In this document: one piece after another, positions 1 through 8,280 of the stretch
Numbering within the stretch: position 1 is the first letter of the stretch
Layout: each line of letters begins with the position of its first letter
DNA from: Acidipila rosea
GTDB taxonomy: Bacteria; Acidobacteriota; Terriglobia; Terriglobales; Acidobacteriaceae
Direction: 5' to 3'
Length of the DNA stretch: 64,000 nt
Assembly: GCF_004339725.1 (NCBI RefSeq)
Contig: NZ_SMGK01000003.1
Span: 1 to 64,000 of the forward strand
Notes under the pieces: generated by a model
Told to the model about the DNA's origin: nothing
Database searches by the model: none
The model's input: only the letters and a program-made list of their open reading frames with translations
Position numbers and translations under genes: made by a program

Positions 1-107
1 GAGAGAGGATCTCCACTCAAAGGCCGAATACATTGCCGCAGACTTGTCTTCTCGCCCACGCTTTCCCCTTGCAGTCGCGCGGCGGACCATACATTGGTCA
101 GGTCTTC

Positions 108-671
108 ATGGGTCCGGTATGCTGCTTCTGGGAGTGCGTGAACTTGAAACGATGTCTCTGGTGTTTGATACTCCTCCTCTGCCCTGGAGGCGGGGCAGCC
201 CAAGCGCAAGACGCCGTGGTGACCTTCTACTCCCATGGGTCTTTGCTGACAACTGGCCTTCCAGGTACCGTACATGATGTCTACATCGGGGGCGTCTTCG
301 ATGGGGCCCAAGGGATCTTTTCTTTTAGGGACGGCTTTTTTGCGCACAATAACCGCTTCCTCACTCTCCGTTTCGCTCCCGGACCACATACCTTCGGCGC
401 AAGTAATGGAAAGCGACCGGAATCGCGAGAGACCTTGGACGTGGACCTGAAAGCCGGAGGGCAGTACTTCATCCGGGCACAGGGGGAAAGCAAGGGAGTC
501 CCAGGCATCTGGACTATTCAGCATGGACGACTCGATCTCATGTCGTGTGCGGATGCTCAGAAGGATATGGAGAAGGCGAAGCCGCTTGACGAGAAAGCAC
601 TCTGGAAGAAGATGCGGCCACAGCGCGCCTCACTGATAGTGGATGAGAGCAGCCCCCCGTCTTGCCAATGA
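108..671 (+). CDS. Exported DUF2846-like small protein
   Basis: A 187-residue protein starting at the ATG at 108; an upstream in-frame ATG at 33 would place a poor leader before the signal peptide. The first 30 residues form a basic start, a Leu/Cys-rich hydrophobic core and an AQA-like cleavage region, so export is likely. The rest alternates a ligand-like loop (VYIGGVFDG), a pattern of short beta strands and a PGPHTF turn, which resembles DUF2846/PEGA-like lipoprotein domains that decorate the envelope. No catalytic motif is visible. Function is unknown; the family assignment is by pattern only. Confidence 0.55.
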   Translation: MGPVCCFWECVNLKRCLWCLILLLCPGGGAAQAQDAVVTFYSHGSLLTTGLPGTVHDVYIGGVFDGAQGIFSFRDGFFAHNNRFLTLRFAPGPHTFGASNGKRPESRETLDVDLKAGGQYFIRAQGESKGVPGIWTIQHGRLDLMSCADAQKDMEKAKPLDEKALWKKMRPQRASLIVDESSPPSCQ

Positions 672-749
672 AGGGAACGTGCCGGAACGGGCATAGCAGA
701 CAACGGGAAATTATCTGGAAGCGGCATTTCGCCCTTCCCGGAAAATACA

Positions 750-771
750 TATGATAAAGGACGTTATCATA
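750..771. promoter_or_regulatory. Inverted repeat at the start of the 751 gene
   Basis: TATGATAA at 750-757 is repeated as TTATCATA at 764-771 with a 6-base spacer. It covers the ATG at 751 and ends just before a second in-frame ATG at 778. It could be an operator or a -10-like element for a transcript starting downstream, in which case translation would start at 778. Seen in sequence; function inferred. Confidence 0.3.
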
Positions 772-1443
772 CATATCATGCAAGATGAGATTGAGCCTCC
801 GATGCCGCCTGAATCCGCTCCACGTAAGGGAGATGTCCTTTTCCGAGGAGACCTTCCCGATTGGCATAACAACGCTTGCCTGAGCGGAACAAGTCAAGGT
901 GACCCAGTCGCTTACGTTGAAGGATATCGGCGAGGAGCGGAGATCCTCGTCCGCTTCGTCAACGACAACGGACGTGACCAGGATTTTCTGGTGTACCCGA
1001 TTCTTTTCCTTTACCGCCACCATTTAGAGCTGGCTATGAAGAGAATCATCCGTCGCTTGCCGCGCCTGCTGTATCGAGAGTTGACTTCCAACGAGACAGG
1101 CCAGCTGCGGCAGCATAGCCTCACTGGCCTATGGCAGGCGCTGAAGCCAATGGTTGCCTCCATCTATAAAGCGGTAGATTGGCCTGATGCGAAATCTGAG
1201 GACATTGCGGGTGCTGACGACTACGTTCGGCAGCTTTCGGCCATCGATCCAGATTCCGAGAGTTTCCGTTACCCCTTCGGCAAAAGCGGCAAAGCCAACA
1301 TGCCGGAAGGACTGATTCGTCTCAACATACGGCATTTCGCTGTAACGATTAGCCGACTCGTTCAGTACATCGATGATATCGACACCGCTACCAGCGTCGT
1401 GGGAGAGTGGCAGGACGATATGGAGGCTGATGGTGCTCCATAG
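751..1443 (+). CDS. Conserved hypothetical protein, HEPN-like helical pattern
   Basis: A 230-residue soluble protein with no signal peptide or membrane segment. Residues around 75-110 read as a long helix with the pattern R/H..HLELAMKR followed by basic residues, reminiscent of HEPN or AbiV-like helical proteins of defence loci, but the full RxxxxH active site is not evident. Its 3' end overlaps the following tyrosine recombinase by 14 bp, so the two are co-transcribed and translationally coupled. An alternative start is at 778. The function is not recognised; the mobile context suggests cargo or a recombination accessory. Confidence 0.6.
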   Translation: MIKDVIIHIMQDEIEPPMPPESAPRKGDVLFRGDLPDWHNNACLSGTSQGDPVAYVEGYRRGAEILVRFVNDNGRDQDFLVYPILFLYRHHLELAMKRIIRRLPRLLYRELTSNETGQLRQHSLTGLWQALKPMVASIYKAVDWPDAKSEDIAGADDYVRQLSAIDPDSESFRYPFGKSGKANMPEGLIRLNIRHFAVTISRLVQYIDDIDTATSVVGEWQDDMEADGAP

Positions 1444-2392
1444 TCAGCCGCAGGCTATAGCGATAAGCCCCCGCCTCCCCGAACTCTTTCATGCAGTTCC
1501 CGATGGGGGGCGGCGGTTTTGGGAGTTCTTCACCGTCAACATCCGCAACCCGAACACCCGCCGAGCTTACTTCAAGGCCGTCGAAGGATTCGCCGCCTGG
1601 TGCGAGGAGAAAGGCCTGGGGGATCTGTCCACGGTGATGCCGATGCACGTGGCGGCGTATGTCGAGCAGTTCGGCCGCACGCACTCGAAGCCCACCGTCA
1701 AACAGCACCTCGCCGCGATCCGGATGCTCTTCGATTGGCTGGTAACCGGGCACGTCATGGAGAGCAACCCGGCCCATGCGGTACGGGGACCGAAGCACAG
1801 CGTCAGGAAAGGCAAGACCTCCGTGCTCTCGGCCGAGGAGATGCGGGAGTTACTCGCCGCGATCGACACCACTTCCCTGCTCGGGCTCCGCGACCGCGCT
1901 CTGATCGCCCTCATGGGTTACACTTTCGCTCGCGTCGGCGCGGCCACTGGAATGAAGGTCGAAGACTTCTATGTGCAGAAGCGCCGCGGCTGGGTGCGGC
2001 TGCACGAGAAAGGCGGCAAGGTGACTGAGCTTCCCTGCCATCACAACCTGGACCAGTATCTGGAGGAGTGGATCGCAGCATCCGGGCTTGGCACCGAACC
2101 CGAGGCGCCGCTCTTCCCTACCCTGCGCTATGGCCGACTGACCGATCGCACTTCCCTGCCCCAGGCCAACGTCCACATGATGATTCAGCGGAGGGCGCGA
2201 GCCGCGGGACTCCGAACCAAGATCAGCGCCCACAGCTTCCGCGCGACCGGGATCACTACCTACCTGCAGAACGGGGGCAAGCTGGAGATCGCCCAGCAGA
2301 TGGCTGGCCATGAATCAGCACGGACCACCGGGCTCTACGACCGTCGAAATGATGAGGTCGCGCTCGATGAGGTGGAGCGGATTGCGTTTTGA
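1430..2392 (+). CDS. Tyrosine recombinase (phage integrase family)
   Basis: A 320-residue recombinase. The N-terminal SAM-like core-binding domain (about residues 25-115, with WEFFTVNIRN and NTRRAY) is followed by a catalytic domain with all expected residues: R168 in FARVGAA, K197 in the EKGGK hairpin, H268 and R271 in HSFRATG, H294 in GHESARTT and the nucleophile Y303 in GLYDRR. It should cut and rejoin DNA through a 3'-phosphotyrosine. The GHESARTTGLYDRR family is common in mobile, multi-copy contexts. The start at 1430 lies inside the preceding gene; a start at 1373 is possible but overlaps it more. Eight bases after the stop, a 33-bp inverted repeat begins. Confidence 0.93.
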   Translation: MVLHSQPQAIAISPRLPELFHAVPDGGRRFWEFFTVNIRNPNTRRAYFKAVEGFAAWCEEKGLGDLSTVMPMHVAAYVEQFGRTHSKPTVKQHLAAIRMLFDWLVTGHVMESNPAHAVRGPKHSVRKGKTSVLSAEEMRELLAAIDTTSLLGLRDRALIALMGYTFARVGAATGMKVEDFYVQKRRGWVRLHEKGGKVTELPCHHNLDQYLEEWIAASGLGTEPEAPLFPTLRYGRLTDRTSLPQANVHMMIQRRARAAGLRTKISAHSFRATGITTYLQNGGKLEIAQQMAGHESARTTGLYDRRNDEVALDEVERIAF

Positions 2393-2400
2393 GTGTTCTT

Positions 2401-2748
2401 GGGGTCCCGTCAGAAAACGGACGATAGAGCACGGTAAGGGGCGTGATCGTCCGGGGAGAGACTCATTATTAAGCTGCAATGCCTCACAGATCCCCTAGCG
2501 GCCTCGTGGAGGGCATTCAGACGAGCTTCCTCCAACCGCCAAAGTGAGCACGCATTGTCTGCCCTTCTTGCAATCGAGAAGGCGCGGCCTACGACCTCAG
2601 TTTAGCGTTCTCGCAATCAGTTCTCATTTGCTGTTTTTTTTGCGTTTAGGAAGAGGATGACTTCTGAGAAAGGCGCTAGCTGATGAACGGCTCAGCGAAG
2701 CCCGAAAATCACTAACGTGCTCTATTGTCCGTTTCCTGACGGGACCCC
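2401..2748. repeat. 348-bp block bounded by 33-bp inverted repeats
   Basis: Bases 2401-2433 begin GGGGTCCCGTCAGAAAACGG, and 2716-2748 is their reverse complement with two mismatches (31 of 33). The 282 bp between hold no ORF of note and contain a run of eight T at about 2634-2641. The left arm starts 8 bp after the recombinase stop. It may be an invertible segment, a pair of recombinase target sites, or a small non-autonomous element (MITE). No flanking target-site duplication was seen. Confidence 0.75.
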
Positions 2749-2915
2749 TGACTCGCTATCAAGAACCGCAAACTCTACTCGCCGAGAAGCGACATCGCAC
2801 GAACTTCTGAACTATCATCTCCAGCATGGCTGACGACCGTGCCCTGTACAGCCTTGAAAGTGTTACGTATCACCTGCCTGAAATCAGTAACAAATTCTTG
2901 GACCAAGGATCTCTC

Positions 2916-2990
2916 ATGGGTTTTGTTCGGGTGTTAGCGCGTCGTTCAATGCTCTTGCTCGCAATGAGCTATCTCACAGCCCATGGGTAA
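2916..2990 (+). pseudogene. Signal-peptide exon-like start of the VWFA gene, out of frame
   Basis: An ATG at 2916 has a good AAGGA site 7 bases upstream and encodes 24 residues with arginines followed by a MLLLAMSYLTA hydrophobic core, then hits TAA at 2988. A single -1 shift at the GGG codon (2985-2987) would continue as V-K-A-Q-Q and enter the downstream VWFA ORF, creating a normal signal peptidase site (VKA/QQ). This is therefore the separated signal peptide of the next gene: a frameshift mutation, a sequencing error or programmed shifting. Confidence 0.65.
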
Positions 2991-3016
2991 AGGCGCAACA
3001 GGCGCCGTCCGACACT

Positions 3017-4519
3017 ATGACCATCCAGGTAAACTCGAGCCTGGTCTTCCTCGACGTCACCGTCCTCGACAAGAAGGGTCATCCCGTCGTCACCGGTCTA
3101 ACCAAGGACGATTTCAGCATCACCGACGACAAAATGCCGCAGCGAATCTTCTCCTTCGAGCCGCCCGAGCGCCATACCATCGATACCCATGCGACCGCGG
3201 ATCACCCCGCAGGCAGCCTTCCCGTAACCATCTTCGTCGTCGATCTCCTCGATTCCAGCTTTTCGGACTTCGCCTACATCCGGTTCATGGTGCACAAATA
3301 CCTGGCCGCCCAGCCCTCGCAACTCAAAGCGCCAGCCGAACTCATGGTGCTCGGCAACGATTCATTGGAGATGGTGCAGGGCTACACGCGCAGCAAGGCA
3401 GACCTGATCTACGCGCTGGACCACATCCAGACGACCTTGCCCTATAAAGAGATGAACGGCTCGTTCGCCTCAGAGCGTTTCGGGCAAGCCATCGACGCAC
3501 TGCAACAGATCGCCTTGCAAAACAAAGGGATCTCCGGTCATAAAAACATCATCTGGGTAGGCCACGGCGGCCCCAGCATGGAGACGTTTGGACTGCCAGG
3601 CTCGACCGTAGAAGAGCTGAATCGTTACGTGCACGACACCACGAATCAGCTGGTGGACGCTCGCATGAGCCTGTTCGTCCTCTATCCCGGTCTGCCGGTT
3701 GGCGGCCCCATCCTGACGCTCAGCCAACTCTCCGCCAACTTCAATTTCGGCGACGACGATGACCCCTTCTCCGGAGACATCAACTTCGGCGTCTTCGTCA
3801 ACGAGACTGGCGGCAAACTCTTCTACAACCGCAACGATGTCAATACCGAAATCAAAGAGGCGCAGCAGCTGGGCTCGGAGTATTACACCCTCACCTACCA
3901 GCCGACGGCAGGCAATATGGACGGCAAGTTTCGTCGCATTCGCGTCACTCTGCGCAATCCGAATCTCCACGCGATGACCAAAACGGGCTACTTCGCACCC
4001 GACAAGACCGCAGCCGCAGATGCCCGTCAGCAGCGAATTGTCGACATCTCCGAAGCGTTGTACTCGACCCTGCCCCTCGATACCCTCGGGGTCACGATCA
4101 CCAACGTGGTGCGCCATCCCGACACGCATACAGCGCAGTTCACCGTCCTCCTGGCCCCACGAAACATCGCCTGGCAGCGGACCGACAACGGAGGCAGTTC
4201 TGTCGATTTCACCCTGGCAGCGGCCAGCCTCAGCGGCTACAGGAACTTCCTCGCCACCAGAGTCCTGTCTCTCAAGGCCTCTTCAAACAGCCAGGACAGT
4301 GCGCGCCTGGGCGCTCTGGTCACACGCATCCCGGTCACCATCAGGATCCCGCGCAAAACGCACACCGTGCGTGTCGTCATTCAACTCACAGCAAGTGGTC
4401 GAACGGGCGCGGCAGAGCTGACGCGGAAGGCCATCGACCATGCTCCACAGGCGCCAACCCCAGCGCCGCACCTGTTGCCCCGGTCGCAGAAACCCCAAGT
4501 GCCCTCGAGCCAACCCTAG
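3017..4519 (+). CDS. VWFA-related (acidobacterial type) protein, signal peptide frameshifted
   Basis: A 500-residue protein of the VWFA-related family widespread and multi-copy in Acidobacteriota. It opens with the family hallmark: a beta strand FLDVTVLDKKG, then GLTKDDFSITDD, then a von Willebrand A-like fold (VTIFVVDLLDSS; NIIWVGHGGPSM). A YYTLTYQP segment near residue 290 is also typical. These proteins are normally exported. Here the ATG at 3017 gives no signal peptide, and the in-frame sequence upstream (stop at 2888) has no start codon; the missing leader is encoded from 2916 in another frame. The C-terminus is Pro/Ala rich. Substrate unknown. Confidence 0.85.
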   Translation: MTIQVNSSLVFLDVTVLDKKGHPVVTGLTKDDFSITDDKMPQRIFSFEPPERHTIDTHATADHPAGSLPVTIFVVDLLDSSFSDFAYIRFMVHKYLAAQPSQLKAPAELMVLGNDSLEMVQGYTRSKADLIYALDHIQTTLPYKEMNGSFASERFGQAIDALQQIALQNKGISGHKNIIWVGHGGPSMETFGLPGSTVEELNRYVHDTTNQLVDARMSLFVLYPGLPVGGPILTLSQLSANFNFGDDDDPFSGDINFGVFVNETGGKLFYNRNDVNTEIKEAQQLGSEYYTLTYQPTAGNMDGKFRRIRVTLRNPNLHAMTKTGYFAPDKTAAADARQQRIVDISEALYSTLPLDTLGVTITNVVRHPDTHTAQFTVLLAPRNIAWQRTDNGGSSVDFTLAAASLSGYRNFLATRVLSLKASSNSQDSARLGALVTRIPVTIRIPRKTHTVRVVIQLTASGRTGAAELTRKAIDHAPQAPTPAPHLLPRSQKPQVPSSQP

Positions 4520-4711
4520 CCCCTAACGTGGTTCGGATCAGTACCGAGATGTAGACATGGCGACGGGAATCCCGTGCCCGGGTCCGGCGGAGGATTCTGT
4601 GATGCTCCCTGATGCCTCGATCCCGCTCAACCGATGGCTACCATCGCAAGTCGTGGTTGACGCTCGCACTGTGATTCTGCAGGTGTAAGCTATACTTCTT
4701 CACAATCCAAC

Positions 4712-5065
4712 ATGGAGCGCCACGTCCTCATCTTCGGTCTCGTCGGCGGCCTCCTCATCGCCACCCTCCAATACACCGAATACCGCTTCGTCATCATCGA
4801 GCACTCCGTCGAGCTCTACAGCGCAGTGGTCGCTATCCTCTTCGCGACCTTCGGCATCTGGCTCGGCCTTCGCATCGCGCGCAGTCGCGAAACGATCCGC
4901 GAAACGAGCCGTGAGACGATCCGGGAAACGGTCGTGGTGAGGGAAGCGCCTGTCCCCGCGCAAGCCCCCGCCCTCGAACCCTTCGCTCCCAATACGGCTC
5001 ACCAGCAGACCCTGGGCATCACCGCACGCGAGCTCGAAACCCTCACCCTGGTCGCCCGCGGCTTC
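4712..5065 (+). pseudogene. Truncated membrane-anchored LuxR-type regulator
   Basis: The first 118 residues look like the acidobacterial membrane-tethered LuxR type: two hydrophobic segments (residues 5-20 and 36-53), a basic RxRET-repeat linker, a Pro/Ala stretch, and then the start of a LuxR/FixJ helix-turn-helix (LGITARELETLTLVARGF). The remainder of the HTH, including the recognition helix, is missing: the frame continues directly into a serine-recombinase tail. The reading frame stays open to 5263, so a 183-residue chimera could still be made, but it should not bind DNA through a LuxR HTH. Confidence 0.7.
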
Positions 5066-5074
5066 AGGGGGCAC

Positions 5075-5263
5075 CTCAAGAAAGGGAATTTTATGTACGC
5101 TAAGGCGCGCCGGAGGAACAAGAGCGAGCGCTTCAATCAGTTCCTGCAGTGGGTCACCACGCTCCGCGCCATTGCTGCGGAGCTGAACGACCGTGCTGTA
5201 GACGCGCCTCGCGGTGGGCAGTGGAGCGGGGTTCAAGTGCAAAGGGTGCTTGTTCGCGCTTAG
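5075..5263 (+). pseudogene. C-terminal remnant of a serine recombinase
   Basis: In frame with the LuxR fragment, this segment reads like the end of a large or resolvase-type serine recombinase: basic AKARRRNKSERF, then TLRAIAAELNDR and APRGGQWSGVQVQRVL. That is the conserved tail seen in family members (short-helix, 'RGG.W....V..VL'). The catalytic Ser domain and the central part are absent. It is the mark of a past recombinase insertion followed by deletion into the LuxR gene. Confidence 0.65.
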
Positions 5264-5328
5264 AAGAGGAGTGGTCACTCAACTTCCTCAAGCGCGTCTT
5301 TCGTTACTTGGTAATTTACGATTGCGGT

Positions 5329-6105
5329 ATGCGAAATGTCCGTTTAGCGTTGACGTTCTGCTTTTGCGCGGTCGGTTGTCACGCGCAGGTGGCAACCGAT
5401 GATGCGTCGTTCCTTAAACAGGTCCGCGCGAAATATGACGCTCCGTGTGAAAGAAATCTTGAACCGTTCAGTTGCGCCGTGGAGTTTAACTGGTCGCGAC
5501 ACTTCTCTGAGTCTGTACGTCTCGGTGATGAAGGCACGGACGCGGAAATCGCTGAAGTCATTCAGCCCATTCGCAATCGCGTGACGGTGACTCACCAAAA
5601 CGCCGCAGTGTCAGCCGGGATGACCGAAGACGAAGTGAAGAAGCTTCCTCATGGGGGTATGGCAGAAGACCTCCTTGAACATTCTGTTCAGTACAGCTTG
5701 AACAACTGGTTGGCTGCCAGCGGCACTGCTCTGCTTCCACCGCCAGATGCTTCCGTTCACGTCGAAGCGTCCGCGTCAGGCTATAAGCTCAGTCTCAAGA
5801 TCCAGACTTTTGATGTTGAGATGTTGTTCACGCACGACTTGAGTCTCCAAAGCGAAGGGGTAAAGGGATCTCCCTCAGATAGCCGCGAGACAGATTTTCG
5901 TCCGGGACCGCAGGGGTTTATCTTGACTTCGTTCAGGCAAGGTGAGGATGGGGATTTCAGGCCAGGCAATCGAGTCGTCATCACCTACACGTATCAAAAC
6001 GTTGGAGGATTTCAATTACCAGAGCAAGTGGCCATCAACCGAGAAAGCCACCACGAAAATTGGCACTACAAACTAACCGACTGTAGCGTTCAGACGGCTA
6101 AGTGA
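5329..6105 (+). CDS. Hypothetical exported protein
   Basis: A 258-residue protein from the ATG at 5329. A hydrophobic leader (RLALTFCFCAVGCHAQ) resembles a signal peptide or lipoprotein leader, with a Cys before the predicted cleavage site. The body has two Cys pairs in the first third and a Gly-rich beta-strand C-terminus (RPGNRVVITYTYQNVGG). I do not recognise a family. A longer frame opens upstream to 5149 but overlaps the recombinase remnant and has no leader, so the 5329 start is preferred. It sits between a degenerate recombinase and a toxin-antitoxin pair. Confidence 0.5.
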   Translation: MRNVRLALTFCFCAVGCHAQVATDDASFLKQVRAKYDAPCERNLEPFSCAVEFNWSRHFSESVRLGDEGTDAEIAEVIQPIRNRVTVTHQNAAVSAGMTEDEVKKLPHGGMAEDLLEHSVQYSLNNWLAASGTALLPPPDASVHVEASASGYKLSLKIQTFDVEMLFTHDLSLQSEGVKGSPSDSRETDFRPGPQGFILTSFRQGEDGDFRPGNRVVITYTYQNVGGFQLPEQVAINRESHHENWHYKLTDCSVQTAK

Positions 6106-6254
6106 TTCAGCCGTTGAAGCCAATCCATCGCACTGCGGCACCGTCCGGTTTGGGCACTGCTAAAACGTCCGTTTCAGGAGTAACAAGCCAACCCTTCAGG
6201 CGGTGATAGGGATGACATCCGCAGTCTATGGCACTAAGTGCTACACTTTAGGCA

Positions 6255-6668
6255 ATGAGACCGGCACCCTCCAGAACGCTGTCGGTTTACAAAGGCAAGG
6301 CGTTCGTCCGCTTCGCCAGGAAAGCTCGTATTACCGACGCCGATCTCTGGCAGGCAGCACAGCGGGCGAATGATGGTCTGGTCGACGCCGATCTTGGTGG
6401 AGGGGTGATAAAGCAGCGTATCGCTCGGGCAGGGGAAGGGAAGTCCGGAGGTTCGCGGTCGATCATTCTCTTCAAAAAGAACAATCGTGCTGTGTATGTC
6501 TACGGATTCGAAAAGAAGGATGCAGCCAATATCGACCGCCGGGAACTGGAAGCGTTTCGAGAGCTTGCGGAAGTGATCCTTGGCTACACGGATGTTGAGA
6601 TTGAACAACGAGTGAACGATGGAGCGCTCTTCAACGTGGAAGAGCCAGGAGAAGACAATGCCAAGTAA
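6255..6668 (+). CDS. RelE/HigB-like toxin of a type II TA system
   Basis: A 137-residue protein of the RelE-type toxin family that is encoded upstream of its antitoxin. The family signature runs FARKARITDADLWQA, then VDADLGGGVIKQRIAR, GGSRSIILFKK and the aromatic VYVYGFEKKD; these map to the RelE/YoeB-like fold that cleaves ribosome-bound mRNA. The C-terminal 25 residues are acidic and variable. The stop overlaps the antitoxin start by 11 bp, so both are made from one mRNA. Toxicity has to be inferred from family membership. Confidence 0.88.
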   Translation: MRPAPSRTLSVYKGKAFVRFARKARITDADLWQAAQRANDGLVDADLGGGVIKQRIARAGEGKSGGSRSIILFKKNNRAVYVYGFEKKDAANIDRRELEAFRELAEVILGYTDVEIEQRVNDGALFNVEEPGEDNAK

Positions 6669-6975
6669 ACATCGGAGTGACGCCTTAGCGGCCATTCACG
6701 AGACGGCGGCCGATCTGCACCGCGTCGGCGGAATGGATCAAAAGACGATGCGCAAGTTCGACGCGCTGTGTCTCACACCCATCCAGGAGATGACGCCTAA
6801 GAAGATTCGCGCCCTGCGAACTCGTGAGAAGGCCAGTCAGACGGTCTTTGCCGCCTATCTGAACGTCACTCCCAGCCTGGTCAGCAAGTGGGAGCGTGGA
6901 GAAAAGCATCCCCAGGGAGCGTCTCTTAAGTTGCTCTCCCTCGTGGACAAGAAGGGCTTAGAAGTCGTGGCCTGA
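6658..6975 (+). CDS. XRE-family antitoxin (HigA-like)
   Basis: A 105-residue antitoxin starting at the ATG at 6658, within the toxin's last codons. Residues 50-90 are a Cro/C1-type helix-turn-helix (IRALRTREKASQTVFAAYL, then SLVSKWERGEKHP), with the family's conserved W-E-R-G. It should neutralise the upstream RelE-like protein and repress the operon. The order toxin then antitoxin is the higBA arrangement. A longer start at 6619 is unlikely because it lies deep inside the toxin gene. Confidence 0.88.
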   Translation: MPSKHRSDALAAIHETAADLHRVGGMDQKTMRKFDALCLTPIQEMTPKKIRALRTREKASQTVFAAYLNVTPSLVSKWERGEKHPQGASLKLLSLVDKKGLEVVA

Positions 6976-7050
6976 TTCTGAGTACCTCTCTGAAACGGTG
7001 ATTTCAGAGAGTACAGGGCTGCTGGCTGCTGATTTAGAGTACGAGGAGTA

Positions 7051-7416
7051 GTGATTCCACTATTCAGCTGCGGGCCGCTTGTCCTCGTTCTTGCCGCGTG
7101 GATCGGACTTCTTTGGGTCCGGGTTCAGCAAAGGCCGAGGCTCGCGGTTATTGCGCTGAGCATCGTCACCGCAAATGCCATGTTCGCTACGTGGGTTTAC
7201 GTCTACTACCGGCTACATCCCCCTTCTGCTTCGCTCCCACCCTGGAAAGATCCGCAAATCCTCGATTTTGGATTGTTGTTCTTGTTGGCCCCGATAGGCA
7301 TGATCGTCGGCGGCATAGCCGCTTCGCGCGGCACTGTGAAGTGGCTGAGATGGGTTTTAGAGGGAGCTTCAATACCGCTGCTAGTTCTTGGTTTGCTTGC
7401 TGGCGCAGCGGTTTAG
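7051..7416 (+). CDS. Small hypothetical membrane protein
   Basis: A 121-residue protein from a GTG at 7051 with a GAGGAG site just upstream. Four hydrophobic segments are visible (about residues 7-24, 30-52, 72-92 and 101-119), with a short Pro-rich loop (HPPSASLPPWKDP) between the second and third. No recognised domain. It follows the toxin-antitoxin pair on the same strand after 75 bp. Confidence 0.5.
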   Translation: MIPLFSCGPLVLVLAAWIGLLWVRVQQRPRLAVIALSIVTANAMFATWVYVYYRLHPPSASLPPWKDPQILDFGLLFLLAPIGMIVGGIAASRGTVKWLRWVLEGASIPLLVLGLLAGAAV

Positions 7417-7549
7417 CCACGACAACTCCGGTTGTCGGTGGTGGTCCGCTCCAGCTCAAGGTGCTGTACGCCCAACTAGCGACTGGGAAACGGTACAACA
7501 TCCGCGTCCGATAACGACCCCCGCCATTAACGGTACAAAATGAGGCTTA

Positions 7550-7795
7550 TCAGGCGTAAGTGTTTGATTGCAAGATGTTTATAAGATTATCGCGCAACCC
7601 ATCCGGTGGTGAGTTTGAGTCCTTAGCCTGATACTGGCTCCTGCGCTGTTCGACCTCCAGGGCTGCTGCGGCTTCGGCCTGAGCGGCTTGTTTCTTCCGC
7701 TCCTGCTTCCATTCCTGGTAACGCAGCCTGAAGGATGCCCGGCCCAAGAGGATGTAGACCTTCACGTGTAGTGGCGTGATGGTGGGATTGCTCAT
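7550..7795 (-). CDS. Small hypothetical protein
   Basis: An 81-residue frame starting at the ATG complementing 7793-7795. It has a short hydrophobic segment and then a strongly charged Lys/Glu/Ala/Gln helix (EWKQERKKQAAQAEAAAALEVEQ), likely a coiled coil. No family recognised and no strong ribosome site, so coding is uncertain. It lies beside a transposase fragment in a decayed region. Confidence 0.3.
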   Translation of the reverse strand: MSNPTITPLHVKVYILLGRASFRLRYQEWKQERKKQAAQAEAAAALEVEQRRSQYQAKDSNSPPDGLRDNLINILQSNTYA

Positions 7796-7983
7796 TTTTG
7801 CCTCGCTGCTAAAGCATGACCGTGGAAATGCCGGAACCGTGCAAAGCGTGGAACGGTAAAGCGGTCCCACCCTTCGCACCGCTCCTTGGAAGACGCCACT
7901 GCTGCCGGCGTCTCCCACTACTGGAATGGTCCGCCGCAGGCTTCACCAGACGGATTATCTTGGTTAGCATGAGGAGGCTCGTC

Positions 7984-8280
7984 ATGGAAATTTCCACTCT
8001 TGGCATCGACTTGAGCAAGACCACCTTTCATGTAATAGGATTCGACGCGCGAGGCGAGATTGTTTTGCGTCGTAAGTTTTCTCGAAAGCAACTCCTCCAG
8101 TTCACGTCAAACCGCCAGCAGATACTGATTGGCATGGAAGCCTGCGGGGGCGCACATTTCCTCGGCCGTGCCTTGCAAGCTCAGGGGCATGATGCCCGAC
8201 TGATGCCGGCACAGTTTGTAAAGCCGTTTCGTAAATCAAACAAGAACGACTATCTGGATGCAGAGGCGATTGCCGAGGCG
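7984..8280 (+). pseudogene. IS110-family transposase, N-terminal fragment
   Basis: The ATG at 7984 opens a typical IS110/IS1111 DEDD transposase: GIDLSKTTFHVIGFD carries the first Asp, followed by ACGGAHFLGRAL, MPAQFVKPF and the KNDYLDAEAIAEA stretch with the next acidic residues. After about 99 residues the homology ends abruptly at about 8280, where sequence of an opposite-strand SRAP gene begins. The C-terminal serine domain is gone, so this copy cannot transpose. Confidence 0.85.
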
